DNA of 64,000 nt from Terriglobia bacterium (GTDB lineage Bacteria > Acidobacteriota > Terriglobia > Terriglobales > Acidobacteriaceae). Location of the stretch: assembly GCA_020073525.1 (NCBI GenBank), contig JAIQFA010000012.1, forward strand, positions 1 through 64,000, in the 5' to 3' direction. Shown in pieces: positions 55,335 through 63,208 of the stretch (position 1 is its first letter; each line of letters opens with the position of its first letter). A program made the position numbers and the translations under genes. Below the pieces are notes generated by a model, which saw only the letters and a program-made list of their open reading frames with translations, was not told where the DNA came from and searched no databases.

Positions 55335-55826
55335 ATGAAGAGCAGTAAAGACAAAGTCCTCAGCCGAATCGTCGAACGCGCTTTATCAGGAGAGGGTGCG
55401 CATGCCGCGACGCAGAACGCTCTTGACGGGCTGGACTGGAAAGTCGCCGCTATGCGACCGCCCGGAGTTCCACACTCCATTTTCCAACTGCTGGCGCACA
55501 CCAGCTACTGGCAGAACTGGGTGTTGCAGTGGCTCGACGGCAAGGACCCTACTGCCCCCAAGCACGCGGCCGGCAGTTGGCCGAAAAACCCTGAACCGGC
55601 AAGTGCGGCGGAATGGAAACGTGAGGTTCGGAATTTCCGCGGGGGCCTCGACAAATTGGAGGAGCGATGTCGCAAGGTAGATCTCCTCGGAGCAATTGGT
55701 AAGACTAGCCGTCTACAAATGCTCCAAGCGATTGCCTCTCACACCAGCTACCACATTGGGCAAGTCGTCATGTTGAGACAGCTACTCGGGAAATGGCCGC
55801 CTCCGTCGGGCGGGCTCACTTGGTAG
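55335..55826 (+). CDS. DinB-family four-helix protein
   Basis: 163 residues with a very strong ribosome-binding site (AAAGGAGGGGGGG). The DinB/YfiT four-helix fold is suggested by 'GVPHSIFQLLAHTSYWQNWV' and 'MLQAIASHTSYHIGQVVMLR', where the three His residues (in 'LAHTSYW', 'ASHTSYHIGQ') match the usual metal triad. DinB-like proteins are often metal-dependent thiol transferases or hydrolases induced by stress; the substrate is unknown. Confidence 0.8.
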   Translation: MKSSKDKVLSRIVERALSGEGAHAATQNALDGLDWKVAAMRPPGVPHSIFQLLAHTSYWQNWVLQWLDGKDPTAPKHAAGSWPKNPEPASAAEWKREVRNFRGGLDKLEERCRKVDLLGAIGKTSRLQMLQAIASHTSYHIGQVVMLRQLLGKWPPPSGGLTW

Positions 55827-55860
55827 GCCGGAGGACGAATTGCCGATGTCACAACGTTAG

Positions 55861-55874
55861 TTGACGGGGGTCAC
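55861..55874. promoter_or_regulatory. CRP/FNR-like site upstream of the ligase-ACP-Kbl cluster
   Basis: TTGACGGGGGTCAC resembles the other GTGA-N6-TCAC sites, with half-sites TTGAC and GTCAC and the same GGGG centre as the site at 47893. It lies 74-87 bases upstream of the ATG at 55948. Confidence 0.35.
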
Positions 55875-55947
55875 TGCGAGGGAGTTGGGAGATCCGCTAA
55901 CCTGATTGAGGAACGTTGTGCAGGCATGGCCGCACCAGGGGACAACC

Positions 55948-57648
55948 ATGAGCGCCCCGCCTTCCTACGAGCAACTCGCCGCCAACTTCAGTTGGAGTGT
56001 TGCCGAGCGACAGTTAGGGTACCGGCCCGGCGCCCCCATCAACATTGGTTGGATGTGCAGCGACCGCATCTGCCAACTGGGAATGTCGCAAAAGTTAGCG
56101 CTGCTTTGGGAAGACTACCAAGGCAACAAGAAGCGCTTCACTTACGACGACGTCCGATCTCTCTCGAACACGGTAGCCCATTTCCTTACGCTGCACGAGA
56201 TTCTACCCGGAGAGCGCGTTTGCCTGTTCATGGACCGCGTGCCCGACCTCTACATCGGCTTTCTCGGCATCTTGAAGATGGGAGCGGTGGCGCAGCCGCT
56301 GTTTTCCGCGTTCGGCGACGAATCTCTTTTTGTGCGGCTCGCCGATGCCAAAACCTCAGCCATCCTCATCCAAAAGAAGCACCTCTACAAGGTGCGCAAG
56401 ATCCGCAGCCAGCTTCCCCATCTGCGGCACGTTATCGTCGTGGACGCGGACCAGACTTCGTTGCAGCCTGACGAGATTGCCTTCCAGATGGAGAAAACTC
56501 CACGCATCGAGTTCTTCGCGGTGCATCCCACCACTGCGGAGTCGCCCTCCGTCCTGCACTACACCTCCGGCACGACCGGTCTACCTAAGGGCGCGCAGCA
56601 CGTCCACTACTCCATCGTCTCGCAGTATCTCACCGCCAAGTGGGTTCTTGATTTGCGCCCCGACGACATTTACTGGTGCAACGCCGATCCCGGCTGGGTC
56701 ACCGGCACGTCTTACGGCATCATCGGCCCATGGGCGAACGGAGTGACCCAGGCGGTTTTCGATTCCGGTTTCAGCGCCGCTCGCTGGTACGAATTCATCG
56801 AGAGATACCGGGTAACGGTCTGGTACTCCGCGCCTACCGCCATTCGTCTGCTGATGAAAGAAGGTGCAGAAATTGTTCGCAAGCATGACTTATCCAGCTT
56901 GCGTCACCTGGCAAGCGTCGGTGAGCCTCTGAACCACGAGGCGGTGCTCTGGTCCCAGGAGGTCTTTGGAAAGCCTTTCCACGATACCTTCTGGCAAACC
57001 GAGACCGGTTGCATCGTGATCACGAACTTTCCGGGAATGCCGGTGAAACCCGGGTCGATGGGGAAACCCTTCCCCGGAATCATCGCGACCGTGCTCGATC
57101 CCAAAACGTATGAGCCCGTGGATCGTCCGGGAGTAGCGGGCTTGATCGCGCTGCGCCCCGGCTGGCCATCGCAGATTCGCGGCTACTGGAACAACGAGCC
57201 CGGATTCCGGGCACGATTCAAGAATGGCTGGTATCTGTGTGGCGACCGCGCCTCGATCGATCCCGACGGCTACTTCTGGTTTATGGGCCGGGACGACGAC
57301 GTCATCAACACCGGCGGGCACCTGATCGGTCCTTTTGAGATCGAGTCGGCGCTGCTGGGATGCCCCGCCGTCGCCGAGTCCGCGGCCGTGGCCAAGCCTG
57401 ACCCCATCAACATGGAAGTGGTCAAAGCGTTCGTAACCCTGAAACGAGGTTTCCAGCCATCCGATGATCTCGAACTGGAAATCATGAACAACATTCGCAA
57501 GCGGCTTTCGCCACTCGCCATGCCCCAGGAAATTGAGTTTGTTGATTCTCTGCCCAAGACGCGCAGCGGCAAGATCGTGCGCCGCGTCCTGCGCTGCAAG
57601 GAATTCCATGAACCGGTGGGGGACCTCTCCACCATCATGGACGACTAA
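55948..57648 (+). CDS. Acetyl-CoA synthetase-like AMP-forming acyl ligase
   Basis: 566 residues from the ATG at 55948. The adenylation motifs are complete: 'LHYTSGTTGLPKGAQHVHYS', 'TFWQTETGCIVITNF', 'GWYLCGDRASIDPDGYFWFM', and the catalytic Lys in 'KTRSGKIVRRVLRC'. Order and sequence resemble AcsA-type acetate ligases. It makes acyl-AMP and transfers the acyl group to a thiol. Eleven bases downstream is a lone acyl carrier protein, so the natural acceptor may be that carrier's phosphopantetheine arm and not CoA. Confidence 0.87.
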   Translation: MSAPPSYEQLAANFSWSVAERQLGYRPGAPINIGWMCSDRICQLGMSQKLALLWEDYQGNKKRFTYDDVRSLSNTVAHFLTLHEILPGERVCLFMDRVPDLYIGFLGILKMGAVAQPLFSAFGDESLFVRLADAKTSAILIQKKHLYKVRKIRSQLPHLRHVIVVDADQTSLQPDEIAFQMEKTPRIEFFAVHPTTAESPSVLHYTSGTTGLPKGAQHVHYSIVSQYLTAKWVLDLRPDDIYWCNADPGWVTGTSYGIIGPWANGVTQAVFDSGFSAARWYEFIERYRVTVWYSAPTAIRLLMKEGAEIVRKHDLSSLRHLASVGEPLNHEAVLWSQEVFGKPFHDTFWQTETGCIVITNFPGMPVKPGSMGKPFPGIIATVLDPKTYEPVDRPGVAGLIALRPGWPSQIRGYWNNEPGFRARFKNGWYLCGDRASIDPDGYFWFMGRDDDVINTGGHLIGPFEIESALLGCPAVAESAAVAKPDPINMEVVKAFVTLKRGFQPSDDLELEIMNNIRKRLSPLAMPQEIEFVDSLPKTRSGKIVRRVLRCKEFHEPVGDLSTIMDD

Positions 57649-57659
57649 ACCGAGGCCCT

Positions 57660-57926
57660 ATGGACGAAATCATCACTGCAGTTCGCGATTACATCATCCG
57701 AGAGTATCTGCCAGAAGGAGATGATCGGCAGATCACCGACAAAACCCCACTCATCTCGAGTGGCATCGTGGATTCCTTTTCCATGGTGTCTCTGCTGCGG
57801 TTTCTGGAAAAGAAGTACTCGATTCACATCCCTGACGAGGCGGCCACGCCCGAGGCTTTCGACACGGTCGAGCGTATCGCCGCGCTGGTGCGACGATTCC
57901 AGACAGCGGGAGTCGGCAGCGTCTAG
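57660..57926 (+). CDS. Dedicated acyl carrier protein
   Basis: 88 residues, a four-helix carrier with the attachment Ser in 'SSGIVDSFSMVSLLRFLEKK' (DSF in place of the usual DSL). Acidic helix II follows as expected. It lies between the AMP-forming ligase and the Kbl-type synthase and is unlikely to be the fatty-acid synthase ACP, which is normally found with fab genes and carries DSL. Confidence 0.85.
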   Translation: MDEIITAVRDYIIREYLPEGDDRQITDKTPLISSGIVDSFSMVSLLRFLEKKYSIHIPDEAATPEAFDTVERIAALVRRFQTAGVGSV

Positions 57927-58002
57927 ACCGCTCCCGGCACCACTGCCCTCGTCACGCGAAGGGCGCCACATTTATTCGAACCTCATTTACGCGAGGCACA
58001 TC

Positions 58003-59247
58003 ATGGCTTTCTCCGAATCATTTCGCAATTGCTATCAGACGGACATTGAGGGAATCAAAGCCGCTGGCTTGTTCAAGGAAGAGCGGTACATTCATTCGCC
58101 CCAATCTTCTGAAATCGAAGTGGAGTTTCCAGCAGGCTCCGCGGTCAGGAAGTGCATTAACATCTGCTCCAACAACTACCTTGGACTCTCCAGTCATCCC
58201 GAAGTCATCGCAGCCGCGCACGCCGGACTGGACTCGCGGGGTTATGGAATGTCCTCCGTGCGCTTTATTTGTGGCACGCAGGACATGCACCGGGAACTCG
58301 AGAACCGTTTGACGCAGTTTCTCGGCACTGAAGACACCTTGCTCTTTCCTTCTTGCATGGACGCGAACGCTGGATTTTTCGAGGCCTGCCTGAACGATCA
58401 CGACGTGATGATTGCCGACCGCCTGGTGCACGCCTCCATGGTCGACGGAATGCGTCTGTGCAAGGCCATGCAAGACACCTACAAACATTCTGACATGGGG
58501 CACCTCGAGGAGAAACTCAAGGAACATCAGGACAAGCGCTTCCGCATGATCATCACCGACGGGGTCTTCTCGATGGACGGCGACACCGCAAAGCTCGCCG
58601 ACATTGTGACGTTAGCTGAGAAGTACAACGCGATGGTTTTCGTAGATGACTCGCACGCTACCGGCTTCATGGGCAAAACCGGACGTGGGACGCACGAGCA
58701 CTGCGGCGTGTTCGGCAAGATCGATGTCATCACTACCACGTTGGGAAAAGCGTTGGGCGGTGCTTCGGGAGGCTGCGTCAGCGGCCGCCGCGAACTGGTA
58801 GAGATGTGCCGGCAGCGAGCACGTCCTTACCTGTTCTCGAATGCCGTGGCGCCGGTGATCGTGGCGGGTGCTCTGAAAGTGCTGGATCTGATCAGCGCTT
58901 CCACCGATCGCCGCGACAAACTGGAGTGGAACGCCAGATACTGGCGCGGTTTGCTCAAGCAGGCGGGTTTCGATCTGAAGGAAGGGGATACCCCGATCGT
59001 ACCGGTCATGTTCTACGACGCCAAACTGGCACAAGACTTTGCCCGCGATCTCTTTGATGAGGGCGTTTACGCCATCGGGTTCTTCTTCCCCGTCGTGCCC
59101 AAGGGGCAAGCTCGCATTCGGACACAACTGTCCGCGGCGCACGAGCAACATCATCTGGACACCGCCATCGAAGCGTTCAAGAAAGTAGGAAAGAAACACG
59201 GCATCCTGGGTCTCGGAAGAAAAGAGCTCATGGCACGCTGCGCGTAA
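58003..59247 (+). CDS. kbl: Kbl-type alpha-oxoamine synthase (glycine C-acetyltransferase-like)
   Basis: 414 residues, PLP-dependent. 'INICSNNYLGLSSHPEVIAA', 'SVRFICGTQDMHRELENRLT', 'FVDDSHATGFMGKTGRGTHE' and the PLP Lys in 'TTTLGKALGGASGGCVSGRR' match E. coli 2-amino-3-oxobutyrate CoA ligase very closely, as does 'GFFFPVVPKGQARIRTQLSA'. The family condenses glycine (or another amino acid) with an acyl thioester. Threonine dehydrogenase is not adjacent; instead ligase and ACP genes precede it, which suggests the acyl donor may be carrier-bound. A 9-bp hairpin (59249-59287) follows without a T run. Confidence 0.9.
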   Translation: MAFSESFRNCYQTDIEGIKAAGLFKEERYIHSPQSSEIEVEFPAGSAVRKCINICSNNYLGLSSHPEVIAAAHAGLDSRGYGMSSVRFICGTQDMHRELENRLTQFLGTEDTLLFPSCMDANAGFFEACLNDHDVMIADRLVHASMVDGMRLCKAMQDTYKHSDMGHLEEKLKEHQDKRFRMIITDGVFSMDGDTAKLADIVTLAEKYNAMVFVDDSHATGFMGKTGRGTHEHCGVFGKIDVITTTLGKALGGASGGCVSGRRELVEMCRQRARPYLFSNAVAPVIVAGALKVLDLISASTDRRDKLEWNARYWRGLLKQAGFDLKEGDTPIVPVMFYDAKLAQDFARDLFDEGVYAIGFFFPVVPKGQARIRTQLSAAHEQHHLDTAIEAFKKVGKKHGILGLGRKELMARCA

Positions 59248-59343
59248 TCAGGAGCCGACTCCAGGTGACTGGGGATGCCGGCTCCTGCCAGTTCAACCTG
59301 GCACCAACATCCGCAACGGCAGCGGAAGAGGACGGAGGCCGTC

Positions 59344-59526
59344 ATGCTCTGCGCACAACTTGAACACCTGGAAGCGGAATTCGATGACATTCTGACCGCG
59401 CTGGAGAATCCGAACCTGACGGAGGAAGAAAGACAGTCCTTGCAGGACGCTTATGCCCGGCTGAGCCGTACCATTCTGGACCATCAGAGGTCAGGTCACG
59501 AAGGCCACCCTTGTTTTGAAGAATAG
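59344..59526 (+). CDS. Small acidic helical protein
   Basis: 60 residues from the ATG at 59344, with GGAGG six bases upstream. 'LEHLEAEFDDILTALENPNL' and 'TEEERQSLQDAYARLSRTIL' form two predicted amphipathic helices. No known domain. It is co-directional with the ligase-ACP-Kbl genes. Confidence 0.55.
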   Translation: MLCAQLEHLEAEFDDILTALENPNLTEEERQSLQDAYARLSRTILDHQRSGHEGHPCFEE

Positions 59527-59608
59527 GGAATGGCGGGTCAGTTTGGCGTGTGATGCGATACTGTCAGGAAAATCAGTAACCCACAGGTAATGCATCAGTT
59601 TGCGAAAC

Positions 59609-59693
59609 CGTTAACCACCAAGGCCACGAAGGTTCACGGAGGAAGCCTTAAGCCAATAGCCTTCGTGATACTTCGTGGCCTTAGTGGTTAACG
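59609..59693. repeat. MITE-like long inverted repeat
   Basis: CGTTAACCACCAAGGCCACGAAG (59609-59631) pairs with its inverted copy at 59671-59693, 22 of 23 positions complementary, followed by CTTTTTC. 'Accaaggccacgaag' repeats of this kind are widely scattered in soil bacteria. It may also end transcription. Confidence 0.75.
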
Positions 59694-59845
59694 CTTTTTC
59701 TCGGTTCTGCCGTGAAAGTGCAACACTACCAACCCACAGCCGTCATTGCAATTTCATGGAGAAAAGGAGCCTAATAAAAGGGGAGATTTCGTAAGGCGGT
59801 GGGAGCCTGCTTGAAGGAATCCGGGCTGTCGCCAAGGGGGCTTAC

Positions 59846-59983
59846 ATGAAGACCCTAATGCATCTTAGGAGGCACGGGAACCACGATTTCCACATGCACC
59901 CGTTGCACGCGATGTTCTCGCTTATAGCAGGCTTCGTGTTGGCGGTGCTGATCCTCTTGATCCTTGTCCCGGCAGCGAAGTAA
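59846..59983 (+). CDS. 45-residue single-pass membrane protein
   Basis: AAGGGGG lies five bases upstream of the ATG. The protein has a His-rich N-terminus ('MHLRRHGNHDFHMHPLHAMF') and one transmembrane helix ('IAGFVLAVLILLILVPAAK'). The His cluster (7 His among the first 25 residues) might bind metal. No homologue recognised. Confidence 0.5.
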   Translation: MKTLMHLRRHGNHDFHMHPLHAMFSLIAGFVLAVLILLILVPAAK

Positions 59984-60033
59984 AGGACAGGTCTCGCGCA
60001 CGCGTTCACGTCCTCCTCCGTAGAAACAGAATG

Positions 60034-60303
60034 ATGAAGAACAGGGGGCAAGAATTGTCCTCATTTCCCGCGCAACTTCCGTGGAGACGCTTCGTCCATC
60101 TTCTTCGTGACCTGGGCTATCGTCCGTTGAAATCGCATCGCGGATCCCTGAGGCAGTTCTTCAGCGCTACGCGCAGCCCCAATCTGGTCTCATTTCACGA
60201 GCCTCACCCGGGCGACACCCTGCACAAAGCGACCCTGTGCGACTCTCTTCGTAAACTCCAGCTCAGCCCCGATGAATTTGTTCAGCTACTTGGGAAGCGT
60301 TGA
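60034..60303 (+). CDS. HicA/YcfA-like mRNA interferase-type protein, no partner
   Basis: 89 residues. 'WRRFVHLLRDLGYRPLKSHR' and 'GDTLHKATLCDSLRKLQLSP' follow the HicA double-stranded-RNA-binding-like fold. The catalytic motif, usually G-S-H, appears as 'RGSLRQFF', with Leu in place of His, though an SH occurs four residues earlier. No HicB-like antitoxin gene is adjacent. Probably an inactive or repurposed HicA relative. The start could be the ATG at 60031 or 60034. Confidence 0.55.
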   Translation: MKNRGQELSSFPAQLPWRRFVHLLRDLGYRPLKSHRGSLRQFFSATRSPNLVSFHEPHPGDTLHKATLCDSLRKLQLSPDEFVQLLGKR

Positions 60304-60370
60304 CGAATGACCACCACAGCGGTCGGCGTCCAAGGCCAGAACCCTCGTTGCTTGGGCTTTGTTTCCTTTG

Positions 60371-60384
60371 GTGATGCTAGTCAC
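60371..60384. promoter_or_regulatory. CRP/FNR-type palindrome upstream of hsp20
   Basis: GTGATGCTAGTCAC has perfect GTGA/TCAC half-sites with a 6-base centre, 149-162 bases upstream of the ATG at 60533. The spacer 60304-60532 holds no other gene. Confidence 0.4.
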
Positions 60385-60532
60385 TGCACCGGTGGCGAAT
60401 TGCGAGGACAATCAAAACAAATAGCTGTCTTTTGTTAACACAGACTGTCCATGACGGCTCGCCCTCGCCTGTGCCGACCGCGACAAAAGGCCGAGCGATG
60501 CTCCTTCACTGTCATATTCGAAGGAGGATGTT

Positions 60533-61063
60533 ATGAAATCCAAAAGGGTGTCGCAACCGCAGCAACCTGATTCACCCACCACGTTATTGAGTCCGGGGAA
60601 CGCTGACGATCTCCGCTGGGAAATGCAAAAAGTTCAGCTTGCAATCACACGCCGCGCCTATGAGCTGTTTGAGGCGCGTGGCGATGAACACGGTCACGAC
60701 TGGGAAGACTGGTTCCGCGCGGAATCAGAGATCCTGCGCCCGGTTTCCGTTTCCATGTCGGAGTCAGAGGATCGGGTTAGTGTTCGGGCTAATGTCCTTG
60801 GCTTTGAAGCGAATGAGCTGAGGGTGAGCGTCGAACCGCGCCTCATCACGATCCTAGGTAAGAAAGAGACGGGTGCGACGGGATCCGAAGGAGGGAAAGT
60901 CGTGTACATTGACTGGCTTCCCGACCAGGTTCTCAAGCTCATCGAGCTTACAACGGACGTGATGCCGGAAAGGTCCGTGGTCGAATTGCAAGCGGGGTTG
61001 CTTAAGTTCGAACTCGTCAAAGCTGCCCAGCACCAGATCGAAACTGCAGCCATTGCGGCGTGA
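60533..61063 (+). CDS. DUF2934-Hsp20 fusion protein
   Basis: 176 residues with GGAGGA upstream. Residues about 33-68 ('ITRRAYELFEARGDEHGHDW') are a DUF2934 domain, usually found as a stand-alone small protein or next to stress genes. Residues about 72-166 form an alpha-crystallin beta-sandwich ('VSVRANVLGFEANELRVSVE', 'DVMPERSVVELQAGLLKFEL'), though the C-terminal I-x-I motif is absent. Hsp20 proteins hold unfolding clients; loss of I-x-I may limit oligomer size. A CRP/FNR-type palindrome lies upstream. Confidence 0.82.
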   Translation: MKSKRVSQPQQPDSPTTLLSPGNADDLRWEMQKVQLAITRRAYELFEARGDEHGHDWEDWFRAESEILRPVSVSMSESEDRVSVRANVLGFEANELRVSVEPRLITILGKKETGATGSEGGKVVYIDWLPDQVLKLIELTTDVMPERSVVELQAGLLKFELVKAAQHQIETAAIAA

Positions 61064-61185
61064 TGGACCACACACGCTCTGTCGCTCGGTGTACATCGCC
61101 GCAGTGCGGACCTGGGAGGCCTATCCGATGAAACGAGAGATGGAACCAAGCCGATGCAATCCGAAATCGGCGTCAGGAGGGCAGC

Positions 61186-61350
61186 ATGACCAGGCTTGTG
61201 TACAGGGTATGGTCGGAGGAAGAAGGCCAGGACATCGCTGAATACGCAGTGATGTTGGCGGTGATCCTGGTGATCGTCGTTGGCACCCTGAGATTGATCG
61301 GCTCAAACGCTAACAACGTTTTTTCCAGCGCGGCTAGCACGCTGCAGTAG
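61186..61350 (+). CDS. Lone Flp/Fap-type pilin
   Basis: 54 residues with AGGAGG five bases upstream. 'EEEGQDIAEYAVMLAVILVI' is the Flp pilin signature: a prepilin-type G|x(4)E-Y processing site followed by the hydrophobic assembly helix. 'GTLRLIGSNANNVFSSAAST' is the usual tail. Flp pilins make tight-adherence pili, but no tad/cpa assembly genes are nearby, so it depends on a distant system or works in another way. Confidence 0.8.
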   Translation: MTRLVYRVWSEEEGQDIAEYAVMLAVILVIVVGTLRLIGSNANNVFSSAASTLQ

Positions 61351-61427
61351 GGCGGCGAAGTTCGAATCACTGGAGTCGAGTTGGGCTGGATTTTAAGCTC
61401 GAAGAACGCTGCAACGAGGAGGAGGAC

Positions 61428-62720
61428 ATGGCCACGTTGGCGAAGTCTCTACTCGGGGAGACGCCTTCCGCGGTCTGCACGGAGTTCCTAGACGTTCACC
61501 TGGCAGATTACCCGAAGCGCGACTTTCAGGTTGTGTTGTGGGACGGCACTACTTGGGGATCGACAAAGCAGCCGCGCTACACGCTGGTTCTCAAGCACCC
61601 AGAAGCGCTACGGGCGATGTTCCTCTCGCCGGACGAACTCACCCTGGGAGAAGCCTATATTTATGATGACTTCGACATTGAGGGCGATATCGAAGCCGCC
61701 TTCGACTTGGCCGACTATCTAGTTGGTCAGGAGCGCAGCTTGCGGGAAACTGTTGACCTTGGAAACCGGCTGCGGAAGCTGCCAGTGAGGGATCACGCAC
61801 AAGCAGGTTTGCATCCCATCACGTTGCGGGGCCCCGTTCACTCCAGAGATCGGGACCGGCAGGCCGTTACCTATCACTACGATCTCCCCACTGAGTTCTA
61901 CGCGCTCTGGCTGGATCGGCGCATGGTTTACTCCTGCGCCTATTTCCACACGCTGGAAGAAAACCTGGATAGCGCCCAGGAGCGCAAGCTGGATTACATC
62001 TGCAGGAAGCTGCGGCTCCGGCCCGGCGAGCGCCTCCTGGATATTGGCTGTGGATGGGGAGCATTGATCATGCACGCGGCCGCTCACTACGGCGTGCAAG
62101 CCGTAGGCATCACGCTTAGCGTGCCGCAGGCAGAGGTGGCGCGACAACGCCTGCGCGAGGCGGGTCTGAACGATCGATGCCGCGTGGAGGTGTCGGACTA
62201 CCGCGACATTGATCATGACCAGCAGTATGACAAGCTTGTCAGCGTCGGCATGTTCGAGCACGTCAGTGAGGCGCTCCTGCCCGAGTACTTCAGCCGAGCT
62301 TGGGACCTGTTGCGGCCGGGTGGCGTATTCCTGAATCATGGAATTTCCCATTCCGCTACGTGTCGCAGGCGGGGAGCGTCGTTTATCGACCGCTATGTCT
62401 TTCCCGATAGCGACCTGGTACCGATCAGCGCAAGTCTCCGTGCGGCGGAGCTGAACGGTTTTGAGGTGAAAGACGTCGAGAGTCTGCGCGAGCACTATGC
62501 CTTGACGCTCCACCTATGGGTCCAGCGACTGGAGGCTCATGCAGAAAAAGTGCGTTGCATCACCGACGAGACTACTTACCGGATATGGCGCCTCTACATG
62601 GCAGGCGCCGCGCATAGATTCCGGAGTGGGCGACTGAACGTGTACCAGACCCTGCTCGCCAAGCCATTGAACGGGCGGAGCGGTTTGCCACTGACCCGGG
62701 AAGACTGGTATCACGTCTAG
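61428..62720 (+). CDS. cfa: Cyclopropane-fatty-acyl-phospholipid synthase
   Basis: 430 residues preceded by GAGGAGGAGG. N-terminal lipid-binding region ('LTLGEAYIYDDFDIEGDIEA'), the SAM-binding motif 'LLDIGCGWGALIMHAAAHYG', and 'AVTYHYDLPTEFYALWLDRR', 'YSCAYF' and 'SVGMFEHVSEALLPEYF' are the family landmarks. It adds a methylene bridge to unsaturated acyl chains of membrane phospholipids, usually in stationary phase or acid stress. It ends the plus-strand stress run. Confidence 0.93.
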   Translation: MATLAKSLLGETPSAVCTEFLDVHLADYPKRDFQVVLWDGTTWGSTKQPRYTLVLKHPEALRAMFLSPDELTLGEAYIYDDFDIEGDIEAAFDLADYLVGQERSLRETVDLGNRLRKLPVRDHAQAGLHPITLRGPVHSRDRDRQAVTYHYDLPTEFYALWLDRRMVYSCAYFHTLEENLDSAQERKLDYICRKLRLRPGERLLDIGCGWGALIMHAAAHYGVQAVGITLSVPQAEVARQRLREAGLNDRCRVEVSDYRDIDHDQQYDKLVSVGMFEHVSEALLPEYFSRAWDLLRPGGVFLNHGISHSATCRRRGASFIDRYVFPDSDLVPISASLRAAELNGFEVKDVESLREHYALTLHLWVQRLEAHAEKVRCITDETTYRIWRLYMAGAAHRFRSGRLNVYQTLLAKPLNGRSGLPLTREDWYHV

Positions 62721-63208
62721 GCCCAGGCAGATCGGAGGCTCCTTAATTATATGGAATGGATAGACCGTCACGCGTTTAGTCGTCAGTAGCCCGTGCAGAA
62801 TTGAAAGTGCATTGGATCTTTGGATGTCCCTGCCCAGTCCGAGAACCAGGATTTCGCAAATGGGCTGCAAGCCGGCATTGAAAGCCCCTGCAGATCCGCC
62901 GATCACAGGATTCGTATTGGGCGTTTAATGGACGTTGATTCCTCTGTGGTCGTACTTGTTCTCGTTTGCCTCAATGAGTCGGGAGTTGGAGCAAAGTTCG
63001 ACCAGGGAGTACGCACTTCGCGCATCGGAGCCAGAAGTTCCCGACCGGCGAGACCGGTAACGCACCTGCCGATCGGACTTCACGCCCCCAGCGACAACGA
63101 AATCGCCGTGCTGGTTCGTGAGTCGCGGGCCGACAGGCTGGTTGAGATTTGTTCATAAATTCTAAAGCTCGGAGTTTTGTTCTTCATGAATAGTACTGAG
63201 GTCTATTC
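62721..63208. other. Non-coding stretch between cfa and the permease
   Basis: About 490 bases without a convincing gene. A weak frame (62929-63158, 'MDVDSSVVVLVLV...') has no ribosome-binding site or known motif. No hairpin, repeat or palindrome of note was seen. Confidence 0.4.

Noticed and set aside
58003-59247. Serine palmitoyltransferase (sphingolipid) reading of the PLP enzyme, given the ACP next to it
   Set aside because: Motifs match Kbl almost throughout, and no ceramide synthase-type genes are near. The ACP link is kept as a hypothesis in the findings.
62820-63158. Open frame of 112 codons between cfa and the permease
   Set aside because: No ribosome-binding site, no recognisable domain and non-coding-like composition.
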